This document shows positions 1-7,313 of a DNA stretch of 19,269 nucleotides, one piece after another (the first letter of the stretch is position 1; each line of letters starts with the position of its first letter). The DNA comes from Alphaproteobacteria bacterium. GTDB taxonomy: Bacteria; Pseudomonadota; Alphaproteobacteria; Acetobacterales; Acetobacteraceae. The notes under the pieces are model-generated. The model did no database searches and had not been told where the DNA came from. It saw only the letters and a list, made by a program, of their open reading frames with translations. The stretch spans positions 1-19,269 of the forward strand of contig JAAFHD010000017.1 of the NCBI GenBank assembly GCA_013298245.1, given 5' to 3'. The position numbers and the translations under genes are program-made.

Positions 1-408
1 GCGCCGAACGCGGAGCAATGGGGTCTTCGCCTGGGCCACACTTTCCAGCTGACCAACATCCTGCGCGATGTGGATGAGGATGCGCTGCGCGAGCGCGTCT
101 ATATTCCGCGCAGCATGCTGGAGGCAGCGGGCATCCCCGAAGGCCCGGCGCGCGACATCGTGGCGCACCCGGAATTCGCCGGCATCTGCGCGCGGCTGGC
201 GCGCGAGGCGGAAGAAGGTTTCGCTCGCGCCGAGGCCGAACTGCCTGGCTACGACGCCACCGCCTTGCTGCCCGCGCGCGTGATGATGTGGGGCTACCAC
301 CGCCTGTTCCAGCGCCTGATCGCACGCGGCTGGCACGGCGCGCGCCCCAAGCCCAGGCTGACCACCGGCGAGAAACTGCGCATGGCGCGCATGGCGCTGG
401 GATGGTGA
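1..408 (+). CDS. hpnD: Presqualene diphosphate synthase HpnD, 3' part
   Basis: This is the C-terminal 135 residues of a squalene/phytoene synthase family protein; its start lies before the window, and the open frame runs from base 1 to the TGA at 406-408. The residues TNILRDVDEDALRERVYIP are the second Asp-rich motif of the family, which binds Mg2+ and the diphosphate of farnesyl diphosphate. HpnD is known to condense two farnesyl diphosphates to presqualene diphosphate, which HpnC and HpnE convert to squalene. The assignment to HpnD rather than HpnC or phytoene synthase rests on the following gene, hpnE, which starts 4 nt after this stop; the order hpnC-hpnD-hpnE is common in hopanoid producers. 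hpnC would be expected just upstream, outside the window. The HpnD versus HpnC distinction is inference. Confidence 0.88.
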   Translation, partial: APNAEQWGLRLGHTFQLTNILRDVDEDALRERVYIPRSMLEAAGIPEGPARDIVAHPEFAGICARLAREAEEGFARAEAELPGYDATALLPARVMMWGYHRLFQRLIARGWHGARPKPRLTTGEKLRMARMALGW

Positions 409-412
409 TGCG

Positions 413-1720
413 ATGACCGCCATTCACGTCATCGGCGGCGGCGTTGCGGGCCTGGCGGGCGCGCTAACCCTGGCGCGCGCCGGCCGCCTGGTCGTGCTGC
501 ACGAAGCGGCACCCATGGCCGGCGGCCGCGCCCGCGCGCTGGCGGATGGCACGGATAACGGCACGCATGCCTTGGTGGGCGCCAACACCGCGGCGCTGCG
601 TTTCCTGGAGCGCATCGGCGCGCGCCAGCATTGGGTGGAACCCGAACCCGACGGCCTGCCCGTGCTGGATTGCGCGGATGGTTCCGCGCGCCGCGTGGCG
701 CTGTCGCCGCTGGCGTGGTGGCGCGCCTCGCGCCGGCCTGTCGGCGCGTCGTTTTCCGCGCTGGTGGCGATGGCGCGCATGGCCTCGCCGTGGCGCGATG
801 AACCTGTGGCGCAGGCCATGGCGGCGCACCCGGATTTTCATCGCGGCTTTGTCGATCCGCTCGTCGTCGCGACGCTGAACACGCCGAGCACGGAGGCCAG
901 TTCCGCGCGTCTTGGCCAGGTGCTGCGGCGCCTGGGTGGGCCGGGTGCGACGCGCCTCTATGTCGCCGAACGCGGCCTGGGGCCGGACATGGTGGAACCC
1001 GCGTTGGACGCCTTCCGCGAAGCCGGCGGCGAAATCCGTTTCAACTCGCGCCTGCGTGGCATCGAGGTCGCTGACAACCGTGTCGAAGCGTTGATTCTGG
1101 ACGCGCGGATTCACGCTGATGCCGTTCTGCTGGCAGTGCCGCCGTGGGAGGCCGCGCGCCTGCTGCCGGGCCTGCCCGTGCCGGAAGCGCATGCGCCCAT
1201 CGTCAACCTGCATTTCGCCTGGGAAGGGCAGGGGCCGACGCGCTTCATCGGCATGCTCGGCGCGCTGTGCCAATGGGTGCTGGTGCGGCCGACGGGCGTG
1301 TCGGTCACGGTCTCCGCCGGCGATGCGGAAGCCGAGCAAAGCGTGGAAGAATTGGCGCCCCGCGCCTGGGCGGAAATCCTGCGCGCCGTCGCGGCTTTCG
1401 GCATTCCCGGCGAATGGCCGATCGTGCCACCGCGCTGCCGCGTGGTGAAGGAAAAACGCGCCACACCCCGCCACACGCCAGGCGCACCACCGGAGCCTCC
1501 CCGCATGCCGCTGAAGAATCTTGCGCTCGCCGGGGACTACACCTGGCCCTGGCTGCCCGCCACCATCGACGCTGCGATCCGCAGCGGCGAAGCGGCGGCG
1601 CAGGCGCTGATGGGCGTGTCCGTTGGCAACACACCTATCCCACTCAAACGTCGCTGGCGCATCACCATGCCCGAACCCCGCGGCGTGCCCGCCAGCAACC
1701 GCGCGGCGCGCCAGCCATGA
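413..1720 (+). CDS. hpnE: Hydroxysqualene dehydroxylase HpnE (FAD-dependent)
   Basis: This 435-residue protein starts with a Rossmann FAD-binding motif, GGGVAGLAG at residues 8-16, followed by an acidic strand end and GGRARAL, as in the amine oxidase/phytoene desaturase superfamily. A second FAD-contacting segment, LAGDYTWPWLPATIDAAIRS, lies near the C terminus at about 373-392. HpnE is known to reduce hydroxysqualene to squalene as the third step of the HpnCDE route. It starts 4 nt after hpnD and its stop overlaps the ATG of the aldehyde dehydrogenase (ATGA at 1717-1720), so the three are likely one transcript with coupled translation. After the usual family end near IRSGEAAAQAL there is a tail of about 35 residues rich in Pro and Arg, which I do not recognise. 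The start is the first ATG after hpnD. Confidence 0.9.
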   Translation: MTAIHVIGGGVAGLAGALTLARAGRLVVLHEAAPMAGGRARALADGTDNGTHALVGANTAALRFLERIGARQHWVEPEPDGLPVLDCADGSARRVALSPLAWWRASRRPVGASFSALVAMARMASPWRDEPVAQAMAAHPDFHRGFVDPLVVATLNTPSTEASSARLGQVLRRLGGPGATRLYVAERGLGPDMVEPALDAFREAGGEIRFNSRLRGIEVADNRVEALILDARIHADAVLLAVPPWEAARLLPGLPVPEAHAPIVNLHFAWEGQGPTRFIGMLGALCQWVLVRPTGVSVTVSAGDAEAEQSVEELAPRAWAEILRAVAAFGIPGEWPIVPPRCRVVKEKRATPRHTPGAPPEPPRMPLKNLALAGDYTWPWLPATIDAAIRSGEAAAQALMGVSVGNTPIPLKRRWRITMPEPRGVPASNRAARQP

Positions 1721-3036
1721 CGCCGCTGGAGGCGCTCGCCGCGCTGCGCGTGCACGCGCCACTGACCATCGCGGAACGCCGCGCTGCGCTGACCAAACTG
1801 ATCACCACGCTGCGCGCCCGCGCGCCGGAAATGGTCGCCGCCGCCGCCGCCGATTACGGCCGCCGGTCCGAGATGGATACGCTGCTGGCCGACACGCTGC
1901 TGGTGATCGACGCCGCGGCGCATGCGCGGCGTTGGCTGCGCTGGTGGGCGCGCTGGCGTTGGCAGATGGTGCCCTATCCCTTCTGGCCCGCGCGCGCCTG
2001 GGCGGAGCCTGTGGCCAAGGGCGTGGTCGGCATCATGGCGCCGTGGAACTACCCGTTCCAGCTGGCACTGCTGCCGGCGGTGGAAGCGCTGGCGGCGGGC
2101 AATCGCATCGTGGTGAAGCCCAGCGAATTCACGCCGCGCTGCGCGGCATTGCTGGCCGAAATCCTGGCCACGCTGGGCGATGATGTCGCACGCGTGGTGC
2201 AGGGTGACGCGAAGGTCGCCGCCGATTTCGCAGCCCAGCCCTGGGACCACATGGTCTTCACCGGCGGCACCGATACCGGCAAACGCGTGGCCGCCGCCGC
2301 CGCGCCGAACCTGACGCCGCTCACGCTCGAACTGGGCGGAAAATGCCACGCCATCGTGGCACCCGGCGCCGACCTGGCGCGCGCCGCGCGCGATATCCTG
2401 GTCGCCAAGACCATCAATGCCGGCCAGACCTGCGTGGCGCCCGATACGGTGCTGCTGGTGGGCCATTCGGTGGAGGCCTTCATCGCCGCCGCGCGTGCCG
2501 CGCGCCTCGGCCCTGGCGAGACGGATGTGGTGAACGATGCGCAGCGCGAACGCCTGGTGAAGTTGACCGAAGGTGCGACGCTGACCGCACTGCCCGGCGG
2601 CACCGCGCTGGCCGAGGCGCCGGACGGCCACCCGATGCACGCCAGCGAAATCTTCGGGCCTGTGCTGGGGCTGCGCCTTTGCGCGACGATGCAGGACGCG
2701 ACGCGTATCGTGGCCACAGGTGACGCACCGCTTGCCATCTATCTCTTTGGCGCGACGCGCGAGGAAGAATCGCTGGTTGCGGCCTTCACGCGCAGCGGCG
2801 CGATCGTGACGGAACGCGCGGTGGAATACGCGGCCTTCCACGCGGTGCCCTTCGGCGGCGTGGGCGCATCAGGCTACGGCCGGCGCGGCGGGCGCGCGGG
2901 GTTCATGGAATTCTCCAACCTGCGACTGCGCGTGCGGCATGGTCGCTGGTCGCTGTCGCGCATGTTCGATGCGCCGCGGACGGCAAAGGCACTGCGGATG
3001 GCGCGGCGGCTTATTGGGCCGCGTCCAAAGGCCTGA
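1717..3036 (+). CDS. Aldehyde dehydrogenase (coniferyl-aldehyde dehydrogenase-like family)
   Basis: The 439-residue protein carries the full NAD(P)-aldehyde dehydrogenase signature: MAPWNYPFQL with the oxyanion Asn at 111, FTGGTDTGK for cofactor binding, general base Glu205 in LELGGK, nucleophile Cys239 in NAGQTCVAPD, and EIFGPVLGL near the C terminus. It is somewhat shorter than the usual 460-500 residues. The pattern is closest to the coniferyl-aldehyde/fatty-aldehyde branch, which includes enzymes acting on long hydrophobic aldehydes such as C30 carotenoid aldehydes. Start choice: the ATG at 1717 overlaps the hpnE stop by 4 nt; the open frame extends upstream to 1144, but that part is only the shifted shadow of hpnE. 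The 3' end overlaps the convergent hydrolase gene by 26 bp. Substrate is unknown; coupling to hpnDE suggests a squalene-derived or hopanoid aldehyde, which is inference. Confidence 0.88.
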   Translation: MTPLEALAALRVHAPLTIAERRAALTKLITTLRARAPEMVAAAAADYGRRSEMDTLLADTLLVIDAAAHARRWLRWWARWRWQMVPYPFWPARAWAEPVAKGVVGIMAPWNYPFQLALLPAVEALAAGNRIVVKPSEFTPRCAALLAEILATLGDDVARVVQGDAKVAADFAAQPWDHMVFTGGTDTGKRVAAAAAPNLTPLTLELGGKCHAIVAPGADLARAARDILVAKTINAGQTCVAPDTVLLVGHSVEAFIAAARAARLGPGETDVVNDAQRERLVKLTEGATLTALPGGTALAEAPDGHPMHASEIFGPVLGLRLCATMQDATRIVATGDAPLAIYLFGATREEESLVAAFTRSGAIVTERAVEYAAFHAVPFGGVGASGYGRRGGRAGFMEFSNLRLRVRHGRWSLSRMFDAPRTAKALRMARRLIGPRPKA

Positions 3037-4063
3037 CGCGACCAGGTGGCGCAGCGTCGTCGATGCCCCAACGCTTCTGAAATTTCGGCCGCGGGGCATT
3101 CTTCAATTCCAGGCTCGCGGCACCTTGCTCGCGTGTCGAGATCGCGTTGCGGTCGGATGCGCCTTCCAGCGTCATCGCCAGGTCGCGCACGAAGACGCGG
3201 TTGTTGATGTGCCAGGAATGCGCCCAGACCCCCGGATCCTTCGGCTGAGTTTTCGGGTCGAGATTGGCGAAGAATGTTGTGCAATCCACGTTCACGACCT
3301 TGGGGTGCGCATTGGCTGGCACGCCCACCCGCCCGGCGCGCGGCGCGACACCGAGACGCTTCGCATTAGATACTGCCAGCACCGGGTCATGCCCATTGGC
3401 GTAGTTGGTCAGCCGCATGATGCGGTTGAACATCGGCTTCGCCCATTCCGAATCTGCGCCCAGGCTGTCGCGCGACACATCGCCCGCGATGAAGGCGACC
3501 TGCCCCAGCCGCCACGCACCTTGGAACAGATCACCTTTGATCGGCGTCTGCGCGAAGGCCTCCATGATGACGTACGCACCTGTTGAATGGCCGAGCAGAT
3601 GCACATTGGTTTCGCATCGCCGCGCCTGCCGGCGGACCAGCATCCGCAGGCAGTTCTCCACCAGTTCATGCGCGACCGCGGCGGCATCGGTGCGGTCTTC
3701 GAAATAGTTCAACGTGTTGTTGTCGCTTGGCCAATCGAAGGCGATCACATGGCCGCGCCACCCCTCCGCGCGCAGGTTTGCGCGCAGCGCGCGTAGCCGC
3801 GTCAGGATCACATCGGGCGCGTTGTTGTAGCCATGGACGAAGACCAGGACATCGCCTGTAGGACTGACGGAGAGAGGGTTGTTATCGCCATCGGCCAGGC
3901 CTTGCACCTCGGTCGCCCATTCCTCGCGGTCGATGATGTGGTCCGGCACATAGGCCTTCGCCGATGTCGGGACGCGCAGGAAATTGACCGGGCCCGGGTC
4001 CTTGCCGAAGGCGCCATCCTTGATGATCCGGGTGCTGATGATGTGGTCGAACGGGTCTGGCAT
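3011..4063 (-). CDS. Alpha/beta hydrolase, DUF900-like
   Basis: This 350-residue protein has an alpha/beta-hydrolase core. VLVFVHGYNNAP (about residues 72-83) is the HG oxyanion motif, GHSTG (about 158-162) is the nucleophile elbow with the catalytic Ser, and a late His in AHSWHINN (about 281-288) fits the third member of the triad. The HGYNN signature and overall size match the DUF900 family of uncharacterised esterase/lipase-like proteins. There is no signal peptide, so it is probably cytoplasmic. The ATG at 4063 is chosen because AGGAGGA (complement of 4071-4077) lies 7 nt upstream; the frame stays open upstream to 4390 only as a shadow of the DUF599 gene. It lies 68 nt after the DUF599 gene on the same strand and may be cotranscribed with it. 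The substrate is not evident. Confidence 0.85.
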   Translation of the reverse strand: MPDPFDHIISTRIIKDGAFGKDPGPVNFLRVPTSAKAYVPDHIIDREEWATEVQGLADGDNNPLSVSPTGDVLVFVHGYNNAPDVILTRLRALRANLRAEGWRGHVIAFDWPSDNNTLNYFEDRTDAAAVAHELVENCLRMLVRRQARRCETNVHLLGHSTGAYVIMEAFAQTPIKGDLFQGAWRLGQVAFIAGDVSRDSLGADSEWAKPMFNRIMRLTNYANGHDPVLAVSNAKRLGVAPRAGRVGVPANAHPKVVNVDCTTFFANLDPKTQPKDPGVWAHSWHINNRVFVRDLAMTLEGASDRNAISTREQGAASLELKNAPRPKFQKRWGIDDAAPPGRVRPLDAAQ

Positions 4064-4131
4064 GCGGCGGTCCTCCTGCTCGGAGAATACCGGCGTCCGC
4101 GCGCCGCGCGCATCATCTGTTTGCGGGGCGC

Positions 4132-4806
4132 CTAGCTTTGGCCACGCGTGGTGACGGCCGCGCGCACGGCGCTGCGGAATTCGCGCCGATGCAGTTCCCA
4201 GAGCACGAAGAGGCTGGCCGCCACCAGCGCCACCGGATGGATGATCCAGGCCAGCGCCGCCAGCCCGAAGTAGTAAGCGCGCAGCCCGGTGTTGAAGTGC
4301 CGCGCGGCGCGGTTCGCGACCTTTGCCGCCGCTTCCGCTTCTGGCAGATGCGAAGGCCCAACGCCGATGCCGCCCACCAGGATCGAGCAATAGTTGAACT
4401 GGCGCAGTGCCCAGGTCAGTTCAAAAAACGCGCGCACGAAGATCAGCATCAGCAGCGCGATGCGGATTTCCCAGGCCGCGTCACTGCCGGGCGGCGCGGC
4501 CCAGGGCAGGGCGGCCAGCACGCGGCGTCCGATATCGGGTGCGGCCATCAGCGCGACCAGGCCCGCCAGGATGAAGATCGCGGTGTTGGCCAGGAAGCCC
4601 GTGCTCGACATCAGGTTGCCGATGATTGCTGTGTCGCTGATGCGGTTTTCGCGCGTCAGAAGAGCCAGCATCCAGCGGCGGCGGTGTTCATCCATCGCCG
4701 CGATCACGCTGCGCCGGCGGATGCGCGGCACGCGGTCCGTCACGGCCGCGTAGCCCGCCCAGCACAACACGAAAATGGTGAGCGCGATCCAGTCCAGCGA
4801 GGTCAT
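4132..4806 (-). CDS. DUF599 family membrane protein
   Basis: The 224-residue protein matches the DUF599 family in length and pattern. Four hydrophobic segments fit membrane helices at about residues 4-22, 67-87, 113-133 and 179-204. Between them lies the conserved-looking loop RRSVIAAMDEHRRRWMLALLTRENRISDTAIIGNL (quoted here in part: DEHRRRWML and ENRISDTAIIGNL), and the region between helices 3 and 4 contains RHFNTGLRAYYFGLA. The function of the family is unknown. The start at 4806 is preferred because it gives the complete first helix and has AGGA about 9 nt upstream. The gene begins only 16 nt after the 3' end of tRNA-Ile2 on the same strand, so tRNA 3' processing and translation initiation occur almost on top of each other. 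The hydrolase gene follows on the same strand. Confidence 0.85.
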   Translation of the reverse strand: MTSLDWIALTIFVLCWAGYAAVTDRVPRIRRRSVIAAMDEHRRRWMLALLTRENRISDTAIIGNLMSSTGFLANTAIFILAGLVALMAAPDIGRRVLAALPWAAPPGSDAAWEIRIALLMLIFVRAFFELTWALRQFNYCSILVGGIGVGPSHLPEAEAAAKVANRAARHFNTGLRAYYFGLAALAWIIHPVALVAASLFVLWELHRREFRSAVRAAVTTRGQS

Positions 4807-4822
4807 GTGGGGTCCTGTGATA

Positions 4823-4895
4823 TGCGCCCGGCAGGACTCGAACCTGCAACCAAACGGTTATGAGCCGTCCGCTCTGACCATTGAGCTACAGGCGC
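4823..4895 (-). tRNA. tRNA-Ile2 (CAU anticodon, lysidine type)
   Basis: On the minus strand a complete 73-nt cloverleaf is readable: acceptor GCGCCTG pairs with CGGGCGC (one G-U pair), the D arm is AGCTCAATGGTCAGAGC, the anticodon loop is CTCATAA with CAU at 4860-4862, and the T arm contains GGTTCGAGTCC. The discriminator is A at 4823 and CCA is not encoded. CAU could mean elongator Met, initiator Met or Ile2. The G1-C72 pair excludes initiator, and the 17-base D-arm spacing plus the variable region TTGGTTG match the E. coli tRNA-Ile2 pattern that I remember, rather than elongator Met. If so, TilS must convert C34 to lysidine for AUA decoding. Confidence 0.93.
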
Positions 4896-4935
4896 GCGCG
4901 CTATGCTTGGAACAACATGCGGCGGTGGGCAAGCG

Positions 4936-5469
4936 CTACCCTTGCAGCACGGCGAAGGCGCGGATGCACACCGCCTCGCGCGCGGGGCGCAGGCTGTCCA
5001 GTGTGCCGACCACGACCAGGCGGTTCATCCAGGCATGCGGGCCATCCGGCGCGGTCAGCGCGATATGCGACAGGCGGTATTGCGCGTTGGCGTCGATCAG
5101 CACCTGGTTGTGAACGGTGATGATGGCGCCGTCGTCGGCCTGCATTTCGTACAGCGCGTCGAGCATGCGCACGCCGTCAGGGCGCAGCAATTGGCGGTCC
5201 GCGCCGCCGGGCAGCACGCGGCCGCGAATGCGTGGGCCGACGAAATGCCCGCCAGTGATCGGCACGATGCGCCGCGCGCCGAGCGGGCCTTGGCCCATTT
5301 CCTGCGTCGGCGCGATGTCCACCACGGCTTCGTAGATCAGCTCCGCGCGCGGGATGCGCAGCGGGATTGTCTCGGCCAAGGGCGGCGCCCAGGGTGCGGT
5401 CTGCGCGGCGGCGGCGCCAGCCAGCAACACGCCCGCGGTCACCATGCGGCGGTCGATCATGTCGGTCAT
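4936..5469 (-). CDS. DUF3237 family protein with signal peptide
   Basis: The 177-residue protein begins with a basic stretch and a hydrophobic core (MVTAGVLLAGAAAAQTAP) that looks like a Sec or Tat-like signal peptide, cut near AAA-QTA. The mature part fits DUF3237, a small beta-barrel family of unknown function: GPLGARRIVPITGGHFVGP, LLPGG-like turns, then LDALYEMQADDGAIITVHNQ. It is probably periplasmic. The ATG at 5469 has GGAGG (complement of 5479-5483) 9 nt upstream; another in-frame ATG at 5496 has no ribosome site. That ribosome site lies inside a 9-bp inverted repeat described separately. SulP is the upstream neighbour on the same strand, 76 nt away, so cotranscription is possible. The frame remains open upstream to 5871, but only as a shadow of the SulP gene. 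Confidence 0.82.
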   Translation of the reverse strand: MTDMIDRRMVTAGVLLAGAAAAQTAPWAPPLAETIPLRIPRAELIYEAVVDIAPTQEMGQGPLGARRIVPITGGHFVGPRIRGRVLPGGADRQLLRPDGVRMLDALYEMQADDGAIITVHNQVLIDANAQYRLSHIALTAPDGPHAWMNRLVVVGTLDSLRPAREAVCIRAFAVLQG

Positions 5470-5476
5470 TGCTGGC

Positions 5477-5523
5477 TGCCTCCGTACCGTGGCCATGATG
5501 ATCGCGGCGGCAGCACGGAGGCA
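5477..5523 (-). promoter_or_regulatory. Inverted repeat sequestering the DUF3237 ribosome site
   Basis: A perfect 9-bp inverted repeat, TGCCTCCGT at 5477-5485 and ACGGAGGCA at 5515-5523, encloses a 29-nt loop. In the minus-strand transcript the 3' arm contains the GGAGG that serves the DUF3237 start at 5469, and the 5' arm would pair with all of it. This arrangement would hide the ribosome site when folded. What unfolds it, if anything, is not visible. Confidence 0.5.
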
Positions 5524-5545
5524 ACCCGCGCGTGAGCCGCATGCA

Positions 5546-7204
5546 TCACCTGCCTGAATTCGAGGAGCGCGCCTCCGCCATCGCGGCGTTGATCGTGGTG
5601 CGGAAGGTGACCAGTGGTTCGTGCACGTCATGCACGCGCAGCTTGTCCAGGATCGCGGCGGATGCGCCGGTGACGAAGACGCGCACGCCGCGCCGGGCCG
5701 CTTTGCGCGCCACGCCGTGCAGCGTGTTGGCGGCGGTCGCGTCCAGCATGGGTACGGCGGAAACATCGACCACCAATGCGCGATGCGTGGCACCGATGTT
5801 TTCCAACGCTGCGCCGACCGCGCTGGCGGCACCGAAGAAGAAGGCGCCGCTGATGCGATAGACGACCACATCAGGGTCGGTGCCCTGGTAGCGCTCGCGC
5901 CCCGTATCGGCGCGGTCCTCGGGGATCAGTTGCACCGCGGTGGTTTGCGACATGCGGTGGATGAACAGCAGCGCGCCTAGCGCGAAGCCGACGACGATGC
6001 CTTCCGTCAGATCGCGGAAGATGGTGAGCAGGAAGGTGGCCAGCAGCACCAGCGCATCACCTGGTCCGCTGCGCAGCAGCAGCGCAAATTCGTGTTTTTC
6101 CGCCATGTTCCAGGACACGACGGCGAGCACGCCTGCGAGCGCGGCTAGCGGGATATAGGCGGCGAGCGGTGCTGCCAGCAGCAAGAAGCCCAGCAGGAAA
6201 ACGCTGTGCAGCATGCCGGAGATGGGGCCGCGCGCGCCGGCGCGCACATTGGTCGCGGTGCGCGCGATGGTGCCGGTGACGCAGATGCCGCCGAACAATG
6301 ATGATCCGATATTGGCGAAGCCTTGCGCCACCAGCTCGCAGTTGGAACGGTGGCGACGGCCGGTCATGCCATCAGCCACGACGGCGGAGAGCAGGGATTC
6401 GATCGCGCCCAAAAGGGTGAAGCCAATCGCATGGGGCAGTGCCGTCGCGAGCTTTTCCCAAGTGATGGCGGGCAGTGCTGGCATGGGCAGGCTGCTTGGC
6501 ATGGCGCCGAAGCGCGAGCCGACGGTTTCGATGGGCAGGTTGGCGAATGCGGTGATCAGGCTGCACGCGACAACGGCGACCAGCATGCCTGGCACCGCGG
6601 GTGCCAAGCGCCGCGCGCCGAGGATGATCGCGATAGCAAGTGCCGCGACCAGCAACGCCCAGATGTTGAATGTGGGCAGCGCGTCGAACAGCACGAGAAG
6701 CTTGGGCAGCAAGTCGCCTGGTTCGCGCCCCTCCAGCGAGAGCCCCAGCAATTCCTTGATCTGCGAGGCGAAGATGATGACTGCGATGCCGGCGGTGAAA
6801 CCCACGGTGACGGGATAGGGGATGAACTTGATGTAGGTTCCAAGCCGCAGATAACCCACGGCCAATAGCAAGAAGCCCGACACGAAGGTCGCGAGGATCA
6901 GCCCTTCCACACCGATCTGCACCACGCAGGCCAGCACCAGCACGATGAAGGCGCCGGCGGGGCCGCCGATCTGGAAGCGGCTGCCACCGAGCGCCGAGAC
7001 GATGAAACCGCCGATGATGGCGGCGTAGAGCCCGCGGTCCGGCCCGACGCCGGACGCGATCGCGATGGCCATCGACAGGGGCAGTGCGACGATGGCGACG
7101 GTCAGGCCGGCAAGCGCATCCGCGCGCAGATCGCGCAGGCCATAGCCTTCGCGCAAAATAGTGATGAGCTTGGGGGTGAAGAGTTCCGCGAAACTGGGTT
7201 GCAT
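5546..7204 (-). CDS. SulP family inorganic anion transporter (STAS domain)
   Basis: The 552-residue protein is a SulP/SLC26-type anion transporter. Near the N terminus, LRADALAGLTVAIVALPLSMAIAIASGV is the typical first-helix sulfate-transporter signature (quoted key part: GLTVAIVALPLSMA), followed by GPDRGLYAAIIGGF. About ten or more hydrophobic helices follow up to roughly residue 425. The C-terminal 100 residues form a STAS domain with VVDVSAVPMLDATAANTL, the phosphorylation-loop-like region of the fold. Members move sulfate, bicarbonate or dicarboxylates by proton or sodium symport; substrate cannot be read from sequence. The start at 7204 is chosen since the protein then begins MQPSFAELFTPKL and has AAAGG a few bases upstream; an upstream in-frame ATG at 7240 is possible. 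DUF3237 follows on the same strand. Confidence 0.92.
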   Translation of the reverse strand: MQPSFAELFTPKLITILREGYGLRDLRADALAGLTVAIVALPLSMAIAIASGVGPDRGLYAAIIGGFIVSALGGSRFQIGGPAGAFIVLVLACVVQIGVEGLILATFVSGFLLLAVGYLRLGTYIKFIPYPVTVGFTAGIAVIIFASQIKELLGLSLEGREPGDLLPKLLVLFDALPTFNIWALLVAALAIAIILGARRLAPAVPGMLVAVVACSLITAFANLPIETVGSRFGAMPSSLPMPALPAITWEKLATALPHAIGFTLLGAIESLLSAVVADGMTGRRHRSNCELVAQGFANIGSSLFGGICVTGTIARTATNVRAGARGPISGMLHSVFLLGFLLLAAPLAAYIPLAALAGVLAVVSWNMAEKHEFALLLRSGPGDALVLLATFLLTIFRDLTEGIVVGFALGALLFIHRMSQTTAVQLIPEDRADTGRERYQGTDPDVVVYRISGAFFFGAASAVGAALENIGATHRALVVDVSAVPMLDATAANTLHGVARKAARRGVRVFVTGASAAILDKLRVHDVHEPLVTFRTTINAAMAEARSSNSGR

Positions 7205-7216
7205 CGGGCCTTTCGT

Positions 7217-7229
7217 CACGGCCGCCGTG
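7217..7229. promoter_or_regulatory. 13-bp palindrome upstream of SulP gene
   Basis: CACGGC and GCCGTG flank a single central C, giving a 13-bp near-perfect palindrome 12 bp upstream of the SulP start. It could be an operator or only a by-product of the GC-rich composition. If the alternative start at 7240 is used, it would lie inside the coding region. Confidence 0.25.
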
Positions 7230-7313
7230 GGGTGGAGCACACTGGCCGGACGTTGGCCTTGCCTTCAAACCCGCAACCGTTGGCGCGATGCTAGGGTTGT
7301 GTGCCCGCGTGCA

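Noticed and set aside
1144..1716. Possible N-terminal extension of the aldehyde dehydrogenase.
   Set aside because: It lies wholly within hpnE in another frame and has shadow-like composition; ATG 1717 overlaps the hpnE stop in the usual coupled manner.
4064..4390. Possible N-terminal extension of the DUF900-like hydrolase.
   Set aside because: A perfect ribosome site lies 7 nt before ATG 4063, and the extension is a shadow of the DUF599 gene.
4823..4895. The CAU tRNA as elongator or initiator tRNA-Met.
   Set aside because: The G1-C72 pair excludes the initiator, and the D-arm and variable-region pattern agree with tRNA-Ile2. Elongator Met remains a small possibility.
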